In this document: positions 35,524 through 43,840 of the stretch, one piece after another
How the letters are laid out: each line of letters starts with the position of its first letter
How positions within the stretch are numbered: the first letter of the stretch is position 1
NCBI RefSeq assembly: GCF_023541015.1
Contig: NZ_JALNPR010000001.1
Location: 711,178-775,177 of the forward strand
DNA from: Marivivens donghaensis
GTDB lineage: Bacteria; Pseudomonadota; Alphaproteobacteria; Rhodobacterales; Rhodobacteraceae
Length of the DNA stretch: 64,000 bases
Direction of reading: 5' to 3'
Notes under the pieces: model-generated
What the model saw: the letters and a program-made list of their open reading frames with translations, nothing else
What the model was told of the DNA's origin: nothing
Databases searched by the model: none
Translations under genes and position numbers: made by a program

Positions 35524-36101
35524 ACCGTGACCGTTAGCTCAGTGTCTGTCGCCGTATAGGTGACAGTGCGGTTCAAACTCTGCGCGACACGAGGCAAGAG
35601 CGCGAACTGCACCTGAGCCGCTGAAAGGCCTTTGCCTTCAAACGACCAAAGCGCAGGGTCGATTGCGATTTTCCGCCCTGTGCCTTGGATCTCGAACCCT
35701 GAGGAGGTTTGCCTGAATTCGACTTCAGCGCCCAGTGGCGTCGCAGTTTCGATGCAGAGCGCGGCGAGGATCAACAAACGCACCTCAGAACGGTTCACGT
35801 CTCGGTCAATCTGCCAGTCAAAGTTCAATCGACCTGATTTCGAGACTTCGCTCAGCAGGGTGATAACCTCTGATCGTGATATCGTTTGGGCGCAATCCGA
35901 CGGACCAAACGCGAGGCGGAACAGCTTTACCCGCGCCATAGCTGCCGTGACGCTTTCCGCGATCAATGCCATTTCGGGCGTTTGCGATGCACCCGACAGT
36001 TCGAGGAGTTCCACACCGTTGCTGATTGCGCTAAGTGGGTTCACAAGATCATGGCAAATGCGCGATCCGATCAATGCGGCGATGTCTGTGTCGTTGGTCA
36101 T
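35520..36101 (-). CDS. chpT: Histidine phosphotransferase ChpT
   Basis: The 193-residue protein is a HisKA-like dimerisation/phosphotransfer module with the acceptor His17 in [22 protein letters not shown], followed by a degenerate ATPase-like domain lacking the catalytic N- and G-boxes, exactly as in Caulobacter ChpT. ChpT relays phosphate from the CckA receiver to CtrA and CpdR. It is transcribed away from a DUF3553 gene 20 bases upstream. No strong ribosome site precedes the ATG at 36101. Confidence 0.9.
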   Translation of the reverse strand: MTNDTDIAALIGSRICHDLVNPLSAISNGVELLELSGASQTPEMALIAESVTAAMARVKLFRLAFGPSDCAQTISRSEVITLLSEVSKSGRLNFDWQIDRDVNRSEVRLLILAALCIETATPLGAEVEFRQTSSGFEIQGTGRKIAIDPALWSFEGKGLSAAQVQFALLPRVAQSLNRTVTYTATDTELTVTV

Positions 36102-36121
36102 ATCGGTCCGAAAGGTAAAAG

Positions 36122-36307
36122 ATGGATTTGAATTCAGTATTAGAGCCAGGAATGCTCGTGCGTCATCCTGGGCAGCCGGATTGGGGCGTTGGGCAGGTGC
36201 AGTCCAATATCGCTGGCCGTGTGACCGTGAATTTCCCTGACCAAGGCAAAGTGGTGATCGATGGCAACCGCGTCATGTTGATGTTGGTCTCCGTTGATCC
36301 AAGTTAA
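36122..36307 (+). CDS. DUF3553 small protein
   Basis: This 61-residue protein has the DUF3553 pattern VRHPGQPDWGVGQVQSNIAGRVTVNFPDQGK, a small beta-barrel like those of UvrD-associated or CarD-like RNA-polymerase-binding Tudor domains. Function is not established, though the fold suggests interaction with transcription-repair proteins. It is divergent from chpT with only 20 bases between start codons. Confidence 0.8.
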   Translation: MDLNSVLEPGMLVRHPGQPDWGVGQVQSNIAGRVTVNFPDQGKVVIDGNRVMLMLVSVDPS

Positions 36308-36317
36308 TTCGGGGATA

Positions 36318-36364
36318 GGCGGCAAAGGTTAACAGAAGGTAACCATGCCGCCGCCCTTGATTTT
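36318..36364 (+). terminator. Hairpin after the DUF3553 gene
   Basis: GGCGGC at 36318-36323 pairs with GCCGCC at 36347-36352, and GGTTA at 36327-36331 with TAACC at 36340-36344. A TTTT lies 8 bases further on. The gap before the T run makes it a weak terminator candidate. Confidence 0.45.
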
Positions 36365-36418
36365 GCGGCAACAAACCGCCTAAAAGTCGTGCACCCTGAC
36401 CTAACCGTAAACGCAGCC

Positions 36419-37186
36419 ATGACCGCAACCATTGATTGTTTGACCGTTCGGCTGGCCCAGACCGAAGACGACGTTCGCGCGGCGCAACATTTACGGTATC
36501 GCGTCTTTGTTGAAGAGCTCGGTGCCACAGGTCCGATGGTGGATCATGAGGCAAAGATTGAAGCGGATCACTACGATCCATTTGTCGATCATCTGTTGCT
36601 GATTGATGAAAACAAGACGGGCCATGAACGCGTTGTCGGCGTCTATCGGTTGCTCCGTTCGGACATGGCAGATGCTGCGGGCGGGTTCTATTCGCGGAGT
36701 GAATATGACCTTACGCCCTTGATTGCCTCGGGGCGAAAACTGCTAGAGCTCGGTCGATCATGCCTCGCAGCAGACTATCGCGGTGGACAGGGTATGATGC
36801 TGATGTGGAACGCGCTGTCCGACTACGTGGTCGAACATGGGATTGAGGTTCTGTTTGGCGTTGCATCATTCCATGGCACGGACATTGAACGCCTTGCGCC
36901 CGCTTTATCGCTGCTTGCCGATCGCCACATGGCGCCCGAAAGTCTACGTGTGCGTTCGCAAGTCTATCAACCCATGACCCTTATAGATCCGGCGCAGATT
37001 GACCGCGTGGCCGCGATGCGTGACGTGCCTCCGCTGATCAAAGCCTACCTGAAGATCGGCGGTTTTGTCGGGGACGGGGCCTTTGTCGATCATGCGTTTA
37101 ATACGACGGATGTTTGCCTGATCCTCGACACGGAACGGCTCAATGCATCGCAAAAAGCGCTCTATGATCGGGGTGCGCGCCGATGA
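36419..37186 (+). CDS. olsB: Ornithine-acyl-ACP N-acyltransferase OlsB
   Basis: OlsB adds a 3-hydroxy fatty acid to ornithine, making lyso-ornithine lipid. The 255-residue GNAT-like protein has LRYRVFVEELGATGPMVDHEAKIEADHYDPFVDHLLL, the signature of this family, then LELGRSCLAADYRGGQGMMLMW. It overlaps olsA by four bases, and the pair makes the phosphorus-free membrane lipid used by marine Roseobacters under phosphate shortage. The ATG at 36419 gives the conserved N-terminus; a GTG at 36389 is in frame. Neither has a good ribosome site. Confidence 0.9.
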   Translation: MTATIDCLTVRLAQTEDDVRAAQHLRYRVFVEELGATGPMVDHEAKIEADHYDPFVDHLLLIDENKTGHERVVGVYRLLRSDMADAAGGFYSRSEYDLTPLIASGRKLLELGRSCLAADYRGGQGMMLMWNALSDYVVEHGIEVLFGVASFHGTDIERLAPALSLLADRHMAPESLRVRSQVYQPMTLIDPAQIDRVAAMRDVPPLIKAYLKIGGFVGDGAFVDHAFNTTDVCLILDTERLNASQKALYDRGARR

Positions 37187-38019
37187 TCACCAATTGGTCG
37201 CCAGAGCTACCGCCACCTGACATCAAAATCACACCGCTCGGTTGGCTGCGATTTGCCATAAAGGCCCCTTTGATCGGCATATTGGTTTTTGGCGGGCTAT
37301 TTGTTCTTTTGCTGGTGCGGTTGGTTGAACGCCCGCTGTGTGGAATGGATCGCCCTGTCACGCCCTTTATCACGCTGTTTGTTTGTCGGAACACGCTGCG
37401 CCTGATCGGTATTGATTACCGCGTTATTGGTGAACCGATGAAAGGGCCGGGCGCTGTGGTCGCGAACCACGTGAGTTGGATGGATATTTTCATCCTGAAT
37501 GCCCGCAAGCGCATCTACTTCGTCTCCAAAGCCGAGGTCGCGAATTGGCCCGGCATTGGGTGGCTGGCACGGGCAACGGGCACGGTATTTATCCGTCGCG
37601 ATCGCAAGGATGCCAAAGCGCAGATCACACAGTTCCAAGAGCGCATATCACACGGGCATAAGTTGCTGTTCTTCCCCGAAGGGACGTCGACCGATGGGCG
37701 CGTTCTATTGCCGTTCAAGCCGACACTGTTTGCGGCATTCCTTGCTGACGAAATGCGAGAGACGCTCTCCATCCAACCCGTGACGATGGTTTATCGTGCC
37801 GCCGAAGGGGCTGACATTCGTCAATACGGCTGGTGGGGCAACATGGATTTCGGCCAGCATTTTTTGGCTGTTCTGACCGCCCCAAAACAAGGGTCGGTCA
37901 CTGTGGTTTATCATGATCCTGTAAAGGTCGCGGATTACTCTGATCGCAAAGCTCTGGCTCGCGATCTAGAGGTTATCGTTCGTAAACCTTTGGCCGAAGC
38001 AGGGATCCTCGACGCCTGA
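37183..38019 (+). CDS. olsA: Lyso-ornithine lipid O-acyltransferase OlsA
   Basis: The 278-residue PlsC-family acyltransferase has a membrane helix at about 25-47 and the HX4D catalytic motif in VANHVSWMDIF near residues 92-102. VFIRRDRKDAK, FFPEGTSTDGRVLLPFKPTLF and QPVTMVYRAAE complete blocks II to IV. Next to olsB it should acylate lyso-ornithine lipid to ornithine lipid, although related enzymes acylate lysophosphatidic acid. Its ATG overlaps the olsB stop as ATGA. Confidence 0.9.
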   Translation: MITNWSPELPPPDIKITPLGWLRFAIKAPLIGILVFGGLFVLLLVRLVERPLCGMDRPVTPFITLFVCRNTLRLIGIDYRVIGEPMKGPGAVVANHVSWMDIFILNARKRIYFVSKAEVANWPGIGWLARATGTVFIRRDRKDAKAQITQFQERISHGHKLLFFPEGTSTDGRVLLPFKPTLFAAFLADEMRETLSIQPVTMVYRAAEGADIRQYGWWGNMDFGQHFLAVLTAPKQGSVTVVYHDPVKVADYSDRKALARDLEVIVRKPLAEAGILDA

Positions 38020-38020
38020 G

Positions 38021-38644
38021 TTAGGACATTGCGGCGACAAGAGTGCGCAGCGCTGCAACGGGATTGTCGCTGGTCCAAATCTCATCACCGATGCCAAAGA
38101 AATCGGTATAGGGCGTCAGCTGACGGATCAGATCAACGTCGAGCGTCCCTTCGGCGACCACAGGTACTTCGATCATTTGCGACCACCACTGGAATAGGTC
38201 GAGCGGGGCTGTTTCGCCAGAAAACAGTGGGCTTTTCCCAACGGGGCCAAAGCTGACGTAATCCGCGCCCAACTCACCCGCGGTCATACCATCGTGGCTG
38301 CTGTTGCCGCAGAACGCGCCGATGATCGCATCTTCGCCCAGTTCTTTGCGCATCTTTTTGACCGACCGTGCGGCATCCGTCAGGTGCACACCATCAAGGC
38401 CGAGCCGTTCAACGAGCATCATATGCGTGTCGATCACCAGTGCGACGTCACGTTCCATCGTGACAGAACGCAGGGCGTCCGCAGCACGAGCAATGCGATC
38501 TTCATCGCGAGTCGCGAGGGTCAGACGCACGCAGGCGATTTCTTGGGCGTCGAGGACAGAACCAAGGATGTCCGGATAAGTCGACAGTTCAAAATCGGTC
38601 GGTGTGATGAGGTAAAGCTGCGGAAGGTCGGCTGCGTCGGTCAT
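38021..38644 (-). CDS. Divergent thiamine-phosphate synthase-like protein (ThiE family)
   Basis: The 207-residue protein keeps the TIM-barrel landmarks of ThiE: LYLITPTDF at the start, LVIDTHMMLVERLGLDGVHLT near 85-105, IIGAFCGNSSHDGMTAGELGADYVSFGPV near 120-150 and PVVAEGTLDVDLI. It lacks parts of the canonical pyrophosphate-binding pattern, so a TenI-like or other role is possible. The ATG at 38644 is five bases after GGGGA; ATGs at 38647 and a TTG at 38656 are in frame. It converges on olsA. Confidence 0.7.
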   Translation of the reverse strand: MTDAADLPQLYLITPTDFELSTYPDILGSVLDAQEIACVRLTLATRDEDRIARAADALRSVTMERDVALVIDTHMMLVERLGLDGVHLTDAARSVKKMRKELGEDAIIGAFCGNSSHDGMTAGELGADYVSFGPVGKSPLFSGETAPLDLFQWWSQMIEVPVVAEGTLDVDLIRQLTPYTDFFGIGDEIWTSDNPVAALRTLVAAMS

Positions 38645-38784
38645 CATGGTCCCCAATTCTGGCCCGTTAACATCGGTTTGAGGTCATATAACGATGCTTT
38701 TGCGCCTTAGGAAGAGGGTGCTTTGGCTTGTCTCGGGGAACCGCCTTGCGTATCAGGCACAGGAAACCTGAAAGGATGATCCCG

Positions 38785-39525
38785 ATGCCCACTGGCCAGC
38801 CTCAGCCCGCCTTTGTTCTGATCCGCCCGCAGATGGGTGAAAATATCGGTGCCGCGGCGCGGGGAATGTGGAACTTTGGGCTCGATCTGATGCGCCTGAC
38901 GACACCGCGTGATGGGTGGCCGAACCCGAATGCGGTCGCGATGGCATCTGGGGCAGGGCGTTTGTTGGACGAAGCGCAGGTCTATGAAACCACCGCTCAG
39001 GCCGTTGAGGATTGCACATACGTTTATGCCACGACCGCCCGACCGCGTGGTTTGACGAAACCCGTGATGTCGCCAGAGGCTGCAATGCAGGACGCCGCAA
39101 AACGGATCAACGACGGCCAGAAGGTCGCTGTGATGTTTGGTCCTGAACGGGCAGGGATGGAAAACGAAGATATCGCTCTTGCCAACGCGATCATCAACGT
39201 CCCTGTGAACCCAGAGTTTTCGTCGCTGAACCTCGCGCAATGTGTGCTGCTCGTGGGATATGAATGGCGTCGCGCCTCGACTGAAATTGTTCACGAACGG
39301 CTGGATAACCCGAACGAATGGGCGACCCAGCTTGAGGTTGAAAAACTGGCCGAGAATTATGAGACTCACCTCGAACAGGCTGGGTTCTTTTTCCCTGAGG
39401 ACAAAGCACCCCATATGAAGACCAATTTGCGCAACTTATGGAGCCGTATGCCGCTCACCCGTCCTGATGTGCAGATCCTACATGGCATCATGCGTCAGAT
39501 GGTCCGCTGGAAGGACCGTGGCTAG
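38785..39525 (+). CDS. trmJ: tRNA (cytidine/uridine-32-2'-O)-methyltransferase, TrmJ type
   Basis: The 246-residue SpoU/TrmH-class protein has the knotted SAM-binding motifs FVLIRPQMGENIGAAARGMWNFG near residue 11, YVYATTARPRGLTKPVMSPE and VAVMFGPERAGMENEDIALANAIINVPVNPEFSSLNLAQ. TrmJ methylates the ribose at position 32 in the anticodon loop of several tRNAs. A C-terminal extension of about 80 residues follows, as in E. coli TrmJ. The ATG at 38785 is eight bases after AGGA; an ATG at 38776 is in frame. Confidence 0.85.
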   Translation: MPTGQPQPAFVLIRPQMGENIGAAARGMWNFGLDLMRLTTPRDGWPNPNAVAMASGAGRLLDEAQVYETTAQAVEDCTYVYATTARPRGLTKPVMSPEAAMQDAAKRINDGQKVAVMFGPERAGMENEDIALANAIINVPVNPEFSSLNLAQCVLLVGYEWRRASTEIVHERLDNPNEWATQLEVEKLAENYETHLEQAGFFFPEDKAPHMKTNLRNLWSRMPLTRPDVQILHGIMRQMVRWKDRG

Positions 39526-39582
39526 CCCTTGCCGTGATGCCTCCTGCGACTTAGGTTCCCCGCAACATCGAAGGAGGCCGGC

Positions 39583-40737
39583 ATGGCGCAAACACCGCGC
39601 AAATTGTTCGAGGACGTGGGCGAAGCCCCGAAACAAACCGCAGCACCGGGACAGATCGACGCCAAACGGCGCGGCGCACGTGGTGCTATCCGCGTTTGGC
39701 TCATGGTGATTTTCGCGCTCGTCGCGTCGATGATCGTGGTCGGTGGCCTCACACGATTGACCGATAGCGGTTTGTCGATCACGGAATGGAACCCTGTCAT
39801 GGGGGCGATCCCGCCGCTGAACGAAGCCGATTGGGCGGTCGAGTTTGAAAAATACCAAACGAGCCCCGAATACCTTTTGCAGAACAAAGGCATGAGCCTA
39901 AGCGAGTTCCAGTTCATCTATTGGTGGGAATGGGGCCATCGTCAGTTGGGTCGCTTTATCGGCCTCGTTTGGGCGCTCGGCTTCTTTGGCTTCATGCTGA
40001 CAAAAAACATTCCGACAGGTTGGACAGGGCGTCTGTTCCTCTTGGGCGTGCTTGGCGGTCTTCAAGGCGCTATTGGCTGGTGGATGGTTCATTCAGGCCT
40101 TGACCAAACAGCCCAAGAAATTGGCCGCACCGATGTTGCGTCTTATCGCCTTGCAACGCACCTTGGCCTTGCCTTTGTGATCCTCGGGTTCACGGCTTGG
40201 TTTACGTTCCAGATGGGCCGCACTGAGGCTGATTTGATGCAGGCGCGTCGGTCCGCAAATGCGAAACTGTTCGGCATGGGCACAGGGCTGATGCATTTCG
40301 CGTTTCTGCAAATTATCCTTGGTGCGTTGGTTGCAGGTATCGATGCAGGTCGCGCCTTCCCAACATGGCCGCTGATGGGCGATGGGTTCCTACCGCCTGA
40401 TCCTTTCCAGCTGACCCCGATGTGGCGGAACTTCTTTGAGGACGCGGGGCTCGTGCAGTTCATCCACCGCATGTCGGGTTATCTGTTGTTCATCTATGGC
40501 ATCGTCGTTTGGCTTCGTGCGCGCAAATCGCCGAACGGTAAGACCCGTTTTGCCTATAACGCCGTGATGGCGATGATGGTGGTGCAGATGGTTCTCGGCA
40601 TCATGACCGTGCTGTATCAAGCCCAACTCCACGTCGCGATCACCCACCAGATTGGTGCGATCGTCCTTTGGGTCTTGATCCTGCGTGGCCGTTATCTGGC
40701 GCGTTACCCGCTGGCCCAATCCATTCGTGAGGCGTGA
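39583..40737 (+). CDS. ctaA: Heme A synthase CtaA/Cox15
   Basis: CtaA oxidises the C8 methyl of heme O to make heme A for aa3-type oxidases. The 384-residue protein has about eight membrane helices and the conserved VVGGLTRLTDSGLSITEWNPVMGAIPPL near 45-72, WWEWGHRQLGRFIG with its heme-ligand His near 125, and HIGLAF-type THLGLAF and FIHRMSGY His motifs. This is the long Cox15-like form typical of alphaproteobacteria. A GGAGG precedes the ATG. The M32 peptidase gene starts one base after its stop. Confidence 0.95.
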   Translation: MAQTPRKLFEDVGEAPKQTAAPGQIDAKRRGARGAIRVWLMVIFALVASMIVVGGLTRLTDSGLSITEWNPVMGAIPPLNEADWAVEFEKYQTSPEYLLQNKGMSLSEFQFIYWWEWGHRQLGRFIGLVWALGFFGFMLTKNIPTGWTGRLFLLGVLGGLQGAIGWWMVHSGLDQTAQEIGRTDVASYRLATHLGLAFVILGFTAWFTFQMGRTEADLMQARRSANAKLFGMGTGLMHFAFLQIILGALVAGIDAGRAFPTWPLMGDGFLPPDPFQLTPMWRNFFEDAGLVQFIHRMSGYLLFIYGIVVWLRARKSPNGKTRFAYNAVMAMMVVQMVLGIMTVLYQAQLHVAITHQIGAIVLWVLILRGRYLARYPLAQSIREA

Positions 40738-40738
40738 C

Positions 40739-42208
40739 ATGACTGCTTATGATGACCTGATCGCCTTTGATCGCGAAACCCAAGCTCTCGCTCAAATCGC
40801 GGGACGTCTGGGCTGGGATCAGGAGACGATGATGCCCCGCGGATCGGCTGATCAACGTGGTGAAGAATTCGCAGCGATTGAAGGTGTCCTGCACGCGCGC
40901 CGCACGGACCCTCGGGTTGGTGAATGGCTGGCAACGGCAGAGGCAAAGGACGAGGTCGCGACCGCCATGTTGCGCCACATCCGTCGCAGCTATGACCGCG
41001 CAATGAAAGTGCCTGCGAAACTTGCCGCAGAAATTGCAAAGGTCACGTCGAAATCCCAAGGCATCTGGGCGGAGGCACGGTCGAACAATGACTTCGCCGC
41101 CTTCGTGCCGACCTTCAAAGACGTGTTGCGCCTGAAACGCGAAGAAGGTGCCGCGCTCGCCAATGGTGGCGACATCTATGACGCGATGCTCGATGATTAC
41201 GAACCCGGTGCGAAAGCTGCTGATCTGGTTGCGATGTTTGATGCGATGCGTCCGCGTCTCGTCGCGCTGCGCGAGGCCGTTCTGGCCCAGCCGCAGCCAG
41301 CAAGCGTCACGGGCAACTTTGATGAGGTCGCACAGTTAAAACTGTCGACGCTTCTCGCGGAAACCTTTGGCTACGACATGTCCCGCGGCCGTATCGATAA
41401 GGCCGTGCACCCGTTCAGTTCTGGCTCTGGAAATGACGTTCGGATCACGACCCGCACGGCTGCTGACGATCCGTTTAACTGCTTCTATTCGACGATCCAC
41501 GAAGTCGGGCACGCCTGTTACGAACAGAACATTGATCAGGCCTACCTTCTGTCCCCGATAGGTGGTGGCGTGTCGATGGGCGTACACGAAAGCCAGAGCC
41601 GTATCTATGAGAACCAATTGGGGCGCAGCCGCGCCTTTACAGGTTGGCTCTTTGGTAAAATGCGCGATGCGTTCGGTGACTTTGGGATCGCGGACGAGGG
41701 CGCATTTTATGCCGCCGTGAACCGCGTGAACCGTGGATACATCCGCACTGAAGCCGACGAATTGCAATATAATCTGCATGTTGTTCTGCGGTTCGACCTC
41801 GAACGCGCATTGATCAGCGGTGACCTAGAGATTGACGATCTTGAGGCTGCATGGAACGACCGTTTCAAGGCGGACTTTGGCTACGCGGTCGATAAGGCAT
41901 CGAATGGCGTTCTTCAGGACGTGCATTGGCCTGTTGGCCTGTTCGGATATTTCCCGACTTATTCACTGGGCAATGTCTATGCGGGCAACCTACATGCGGC
42001 ATTGCGCAAGGCTGTTCCGAACCTCGATGATGATCTGTCTCGGGGCGATTTGGCGGCGGCGACCGGGTGGTTGCGTGACACCCTGCAACAACACGGTGGC
42101 CTTTATGAACCGCGCGACACGATCCGTCGTGCGATTGGAGCAGAGCCAACAGAGGCTCCGCTCCTTGATTATCTCGAAGCTAAATTCTCAGACCTGTATC
42201 AGCTCTGA
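40739..42208 (+). CDS. M32-family metallocarboxypeptidase
   Basis: The 489-residue protein is a Taq-type carboxypeptidase with the zinc motif HEVGH at residues 254-258 (STIHEVGHACYEQN), DVRITTR just upstream, and GVHESQSRIYENQLGRSRAFTGWL, which supplies the third ligand Glu and the family's characteristic run. It removes C-terminal residues in the cytoplasm. The start ATG at 40739 lies one base after the ctaA stop. Its 3' end overlaps the convergent enoyl-CoA hydratase gene by 10 bases. Confidence 0.92.
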   Translation: MTAYDDLIAFDRETQALAQIAGRLGWDQETMMPRGSADQRGEEFAAIEGVLHARRTDPRVGEWLATAEAKDEVATAMLRHIRRSYDRAMKVPAKLAAEIAKVTSKSQGIWAEARSNNDFAAFVPTFKDVLRLKREEGAALANGGDIYDAMLDDYEPGAKAADLVAMFDAMRPRLVALREAVLAQPQPASVTGNFDEVAQLKLSTLLAETFGYDMSRGRIDKAVHPFSSGSGNDVRITTRTAADDPFNCFYSTIHEVGHACYEQNIDQAYLLSPIGGGVSMGVHESQSRIYENQLGRSRAFTGWLFGKMRDAFGDFGIADEGAFYAAVNRVNRGYIRTEADELQYNLHVVLRFDLERALISGDLEIDDLEAAWNDRFKADFGYAVDKASNGVLQDVHWPVGLFGYFPTYSLGNVYAGNLHAALRKAVPNLDDDLSRGDLAAATGWLRDTLQQHGGLYEPRDTIRRAIGAEPTEAPLLDYLEAKFSDLYQL

Positions 42209-42987
42209 TCCCAGTCTGGTTTGCGCTTTTCGATAAAGGCCGTGATGCCCTCGTTGGTGTCACGGTCTAGCATATTGCGCACCATAACGTCGCCCGCAAA
42301 GGCATAGGCGTCTTGGGTCGTCATCTGGGCTTGATCATAGAACGCACGTTTGCCGATCTGAACCGCGCTCGCCAATTTTGACGCGATGGTGTTTGCCAAT
42401 TCATCAACTGCGGCATCAAGGTCATCATGCGGTACAGCGCGGTTGATTAGACCGTATTCTACGGCTTCATCGCAATTGATGAACTTACCGGTGGTGAGCA
42501 TCTCGAACGCTTGTTTGCGATGAACATTGCGGGTGAGGGCGACCATTGGGGTCGAACAGAATAAACCGATATTCACGCCATTCACGCCAAAACGCGTGCC
42601 TTCGGCAGCAATGGCGAGGTCGCAGGTCGCAACCAATTGACAGCCCGCAGCGGTCGCGATGCCGTGCGGTTTGGCGATGACAGGCTGTGGAATTTGCTGG
42701 ATGGTCATCATCAGGTTCGCGCAGCGGTCAAAGAGATCTTTAAAATAGGCGGCACCACCGTCTGCAGCAGCGCGGCCCGCTTGCATCTGTTTCAGATCAT
42801 GGCCCGCGCAAAACGCTTTGCCTGCACCGGCCAGTGTGATGACGCGAATGGAACGGTCCATCGCGACCTCATCCAGCGTCGATTGCAGTTCCGCCAGCAT
42901 CTCGTCCGAGAGCGCGTTGAGCTTTTCTGGTGCATTCATCGTGAGATGCAGAACTGCACCTGTGACGCTACGTTCTAGCAAGGCCAT
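42199..42987 (-). CDS. Enoyl-CoA hydratase/isomerase family protein
   Basis: The 262-residue crotonase-fold protein shows AGKAFCAGHDLKQMQ near 55-69 and KPHGIATAAGCQLVATCDLAIAAEGTRFGVNGVNIGLF near 105-142, the oxyanion-hole and catalytic stretches. The first catalytic Glu of true hydratases (in GAAAGAGCE/L-type motifs) is not obvious here, where TAAGCQL is found, so a different crotonase activity is possible. GAGGAGG precedes the ATG. It is divergent from a thioesterase gene, suggesting related acyl-CoA work. Confidence 0.87.
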   Translation of the reverse strand: MALLERSVTGAVLHLTMNAPEKLNALSDEMLAELQSTLDEVAMDRSIRVITLAGAGKAFCAGHDLKQMQAGRAAADGGAAYFKDLFDRCANLMMTIQQIPQPVIAKPHGIATAAGCQLVATCDLAIAAEGTRFGVNGVNIGLFCSTPMVALTRNVHRKQAFEMLTTGKFINCDEAVEYGLINRAVPHDDLDAAVDELANTIASKLASAVQIGKRAFYDQAQMTTQDAYAFAGDVMVRNMLDRDTNEGITAFIEKRKPDWDQS

Positions 42988-43044
42988 CTTGTTTCCTCCT
43001 CTTCCCTGCGGTCACCTTAGGGCAGACGAGCGAGGGAGGAAACT

Positions 43045-43464
43045 ATGCCGTTGGCCATGGACAAAGACGCATTGACGCAGTTCTTAGCGTCGGATTTTTC
43101 CCAAGTGGACGGGATGTTTACCATTGAATCCGTTGGTGAAATGGAAGCCGTCATTCGCCTGAACGTTGGCGAAGAACATTTGCGCCCCGGTGGCACCGTC
43201 TCTGGTCCGTCAATGTTCGCACTGGCCGATGTGTCGGTCTATTTGGCGATCCTCGCTATGATCGGACCAAAGGCGCTGTCCGTCACCACAAATTGCAGCA
43301 TCGATTTCATGCGCAAACCCGAAGCGGGCCGTGATTTGCTGTGCCATGTTCGGCTTTTGAAACTTGGTCGTGTTTTGGCTGTGGGTGATTGTTTGCTGTT
43401 CTCGGAAGGCAACGATCAAGCTGTCGCTCGTGCCTCGCTGACCTATTCTATTCCGCCGAAATAA
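43045..43464 (+). CDS. PaaI-type hotdog-fold thioesterase
   Basis: The 139-residue protein has the hotdog pattern HLRPGGTVSGPSMFALADVSVYLAILAMIG followed by TTNCSIDFMRKPEAGRDLLCHVRLLKLGRVLAVGDC, typical of acyl-CoA thioesterases of the PaaI/YbgC group. The usual catalytic Asp or Glu is probably Asp in ADVSVYL. Substrate is unknown. GAGGGAGG lies before the ATG at 43045. The ORF frame encodes a second in-frame Met four codons in. Confidence 0.85.
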   Translation: MPLAMDKDALTQFLASDFSQVDGMFTIESVGEMEAVIRLNVGEEHLRPGGTVSGPSMFALADVSVYLAILAMIGPKALSVTTNCSIDFMRKPEAGRDLLCHVRLLKLGRVLAVGDCLLFSEGNDQAVARASLTYSIPPK

Positions 43465-43488
43465 AAAGGGGCGGGGAAGTCCCCGCCC
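43463..43488 (-). terminator. Terminator of the DUF1127 gene (minus strand)
   Basis: GGGCGGGG at 43469-43476 pairs with CCCCGCCC at 43481-43488. Reading the minus strand, the stem is followed by TTTTT; the plus strand has no T run. It therefore ends the minus-strand DUF1127 gene, just past the thioesterase stop. Confidence 0.8.
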
Positions 43489-43509
43489 AGGTACAGGAAG
43501 AGCCGGGGA

Positions 43510-43740
43510 TTAGGCCCTCCAAAAGTATTTCGCAGCCTCAAGCTTTGCCTGCTCGCGGGTGAGGCCGATATCGAACAGAACATGTTCAGGCAGGTCGCGC
43601 AGATGTTGACGGGTTTGGCGTCGCATCGACCACGTCTCTACCTTGACCGCGATGGTCACCAGCGCACGTGCCGCGAGGGTCGTGGGCGCAGGAATAATCA
43701 TCGTGTTCAGCGGGAGGTGGTGGGATACCAGTGTCATCAT
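43510..43740 (-). CDS. DUF1127 small protein
   Basis: The 76-residue protein ends in the DUF1127 motif RRQTRQHLRDLPEHVLFDIGLTREQAKLEAAKYFWRA. This short Arg-rich element is found in small alphaproteobacterial proteins, some of which bind RNA and adjust phosphate, nitrogen or carbon responses. The first half is a hydrophobic helix-prone stretch. Two adjacent ATGs (43740 and 43737) follow AAAGAG. It is divergent from a MocR regulator with repeated GATACAA sites between them, so it is the likely target of that regulator. Confidence 0.8.
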   Translation of the reverse strand: MMTLVSHHLPLNTMIIPAPTTLAARALVTIAVKVETWSMRRQTRQHLRDLPEHVLFDIGLTREQAKLEAAKYFWRA

Positions 43741-43753
43741 CTTTCTCTTTACT

Positions 43754-43840
43754 TGTATTGATACAATGTGGCATTGTGCCGTATATAATCGATACAAAGC
43801 CACGCTATGCGTGTCGAGGAATACATTGTGACCGATACAA
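43754..43840 (+). promoter_or_regulatory. GATACAA repeats, probable MocR operators
   Basis: TTGTAT-TG-ATACAA at 43754-43767 is a perfect 6-bp inverted pair. GATACAA occurs in direct orientation at 43760, 43791 and 43834, the last inside the first codons of the MocR gene. The 31- and 43-base spacings are close to three and four helical turns, as MocR regulators often need direct repeats. Confidence 0.55.
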
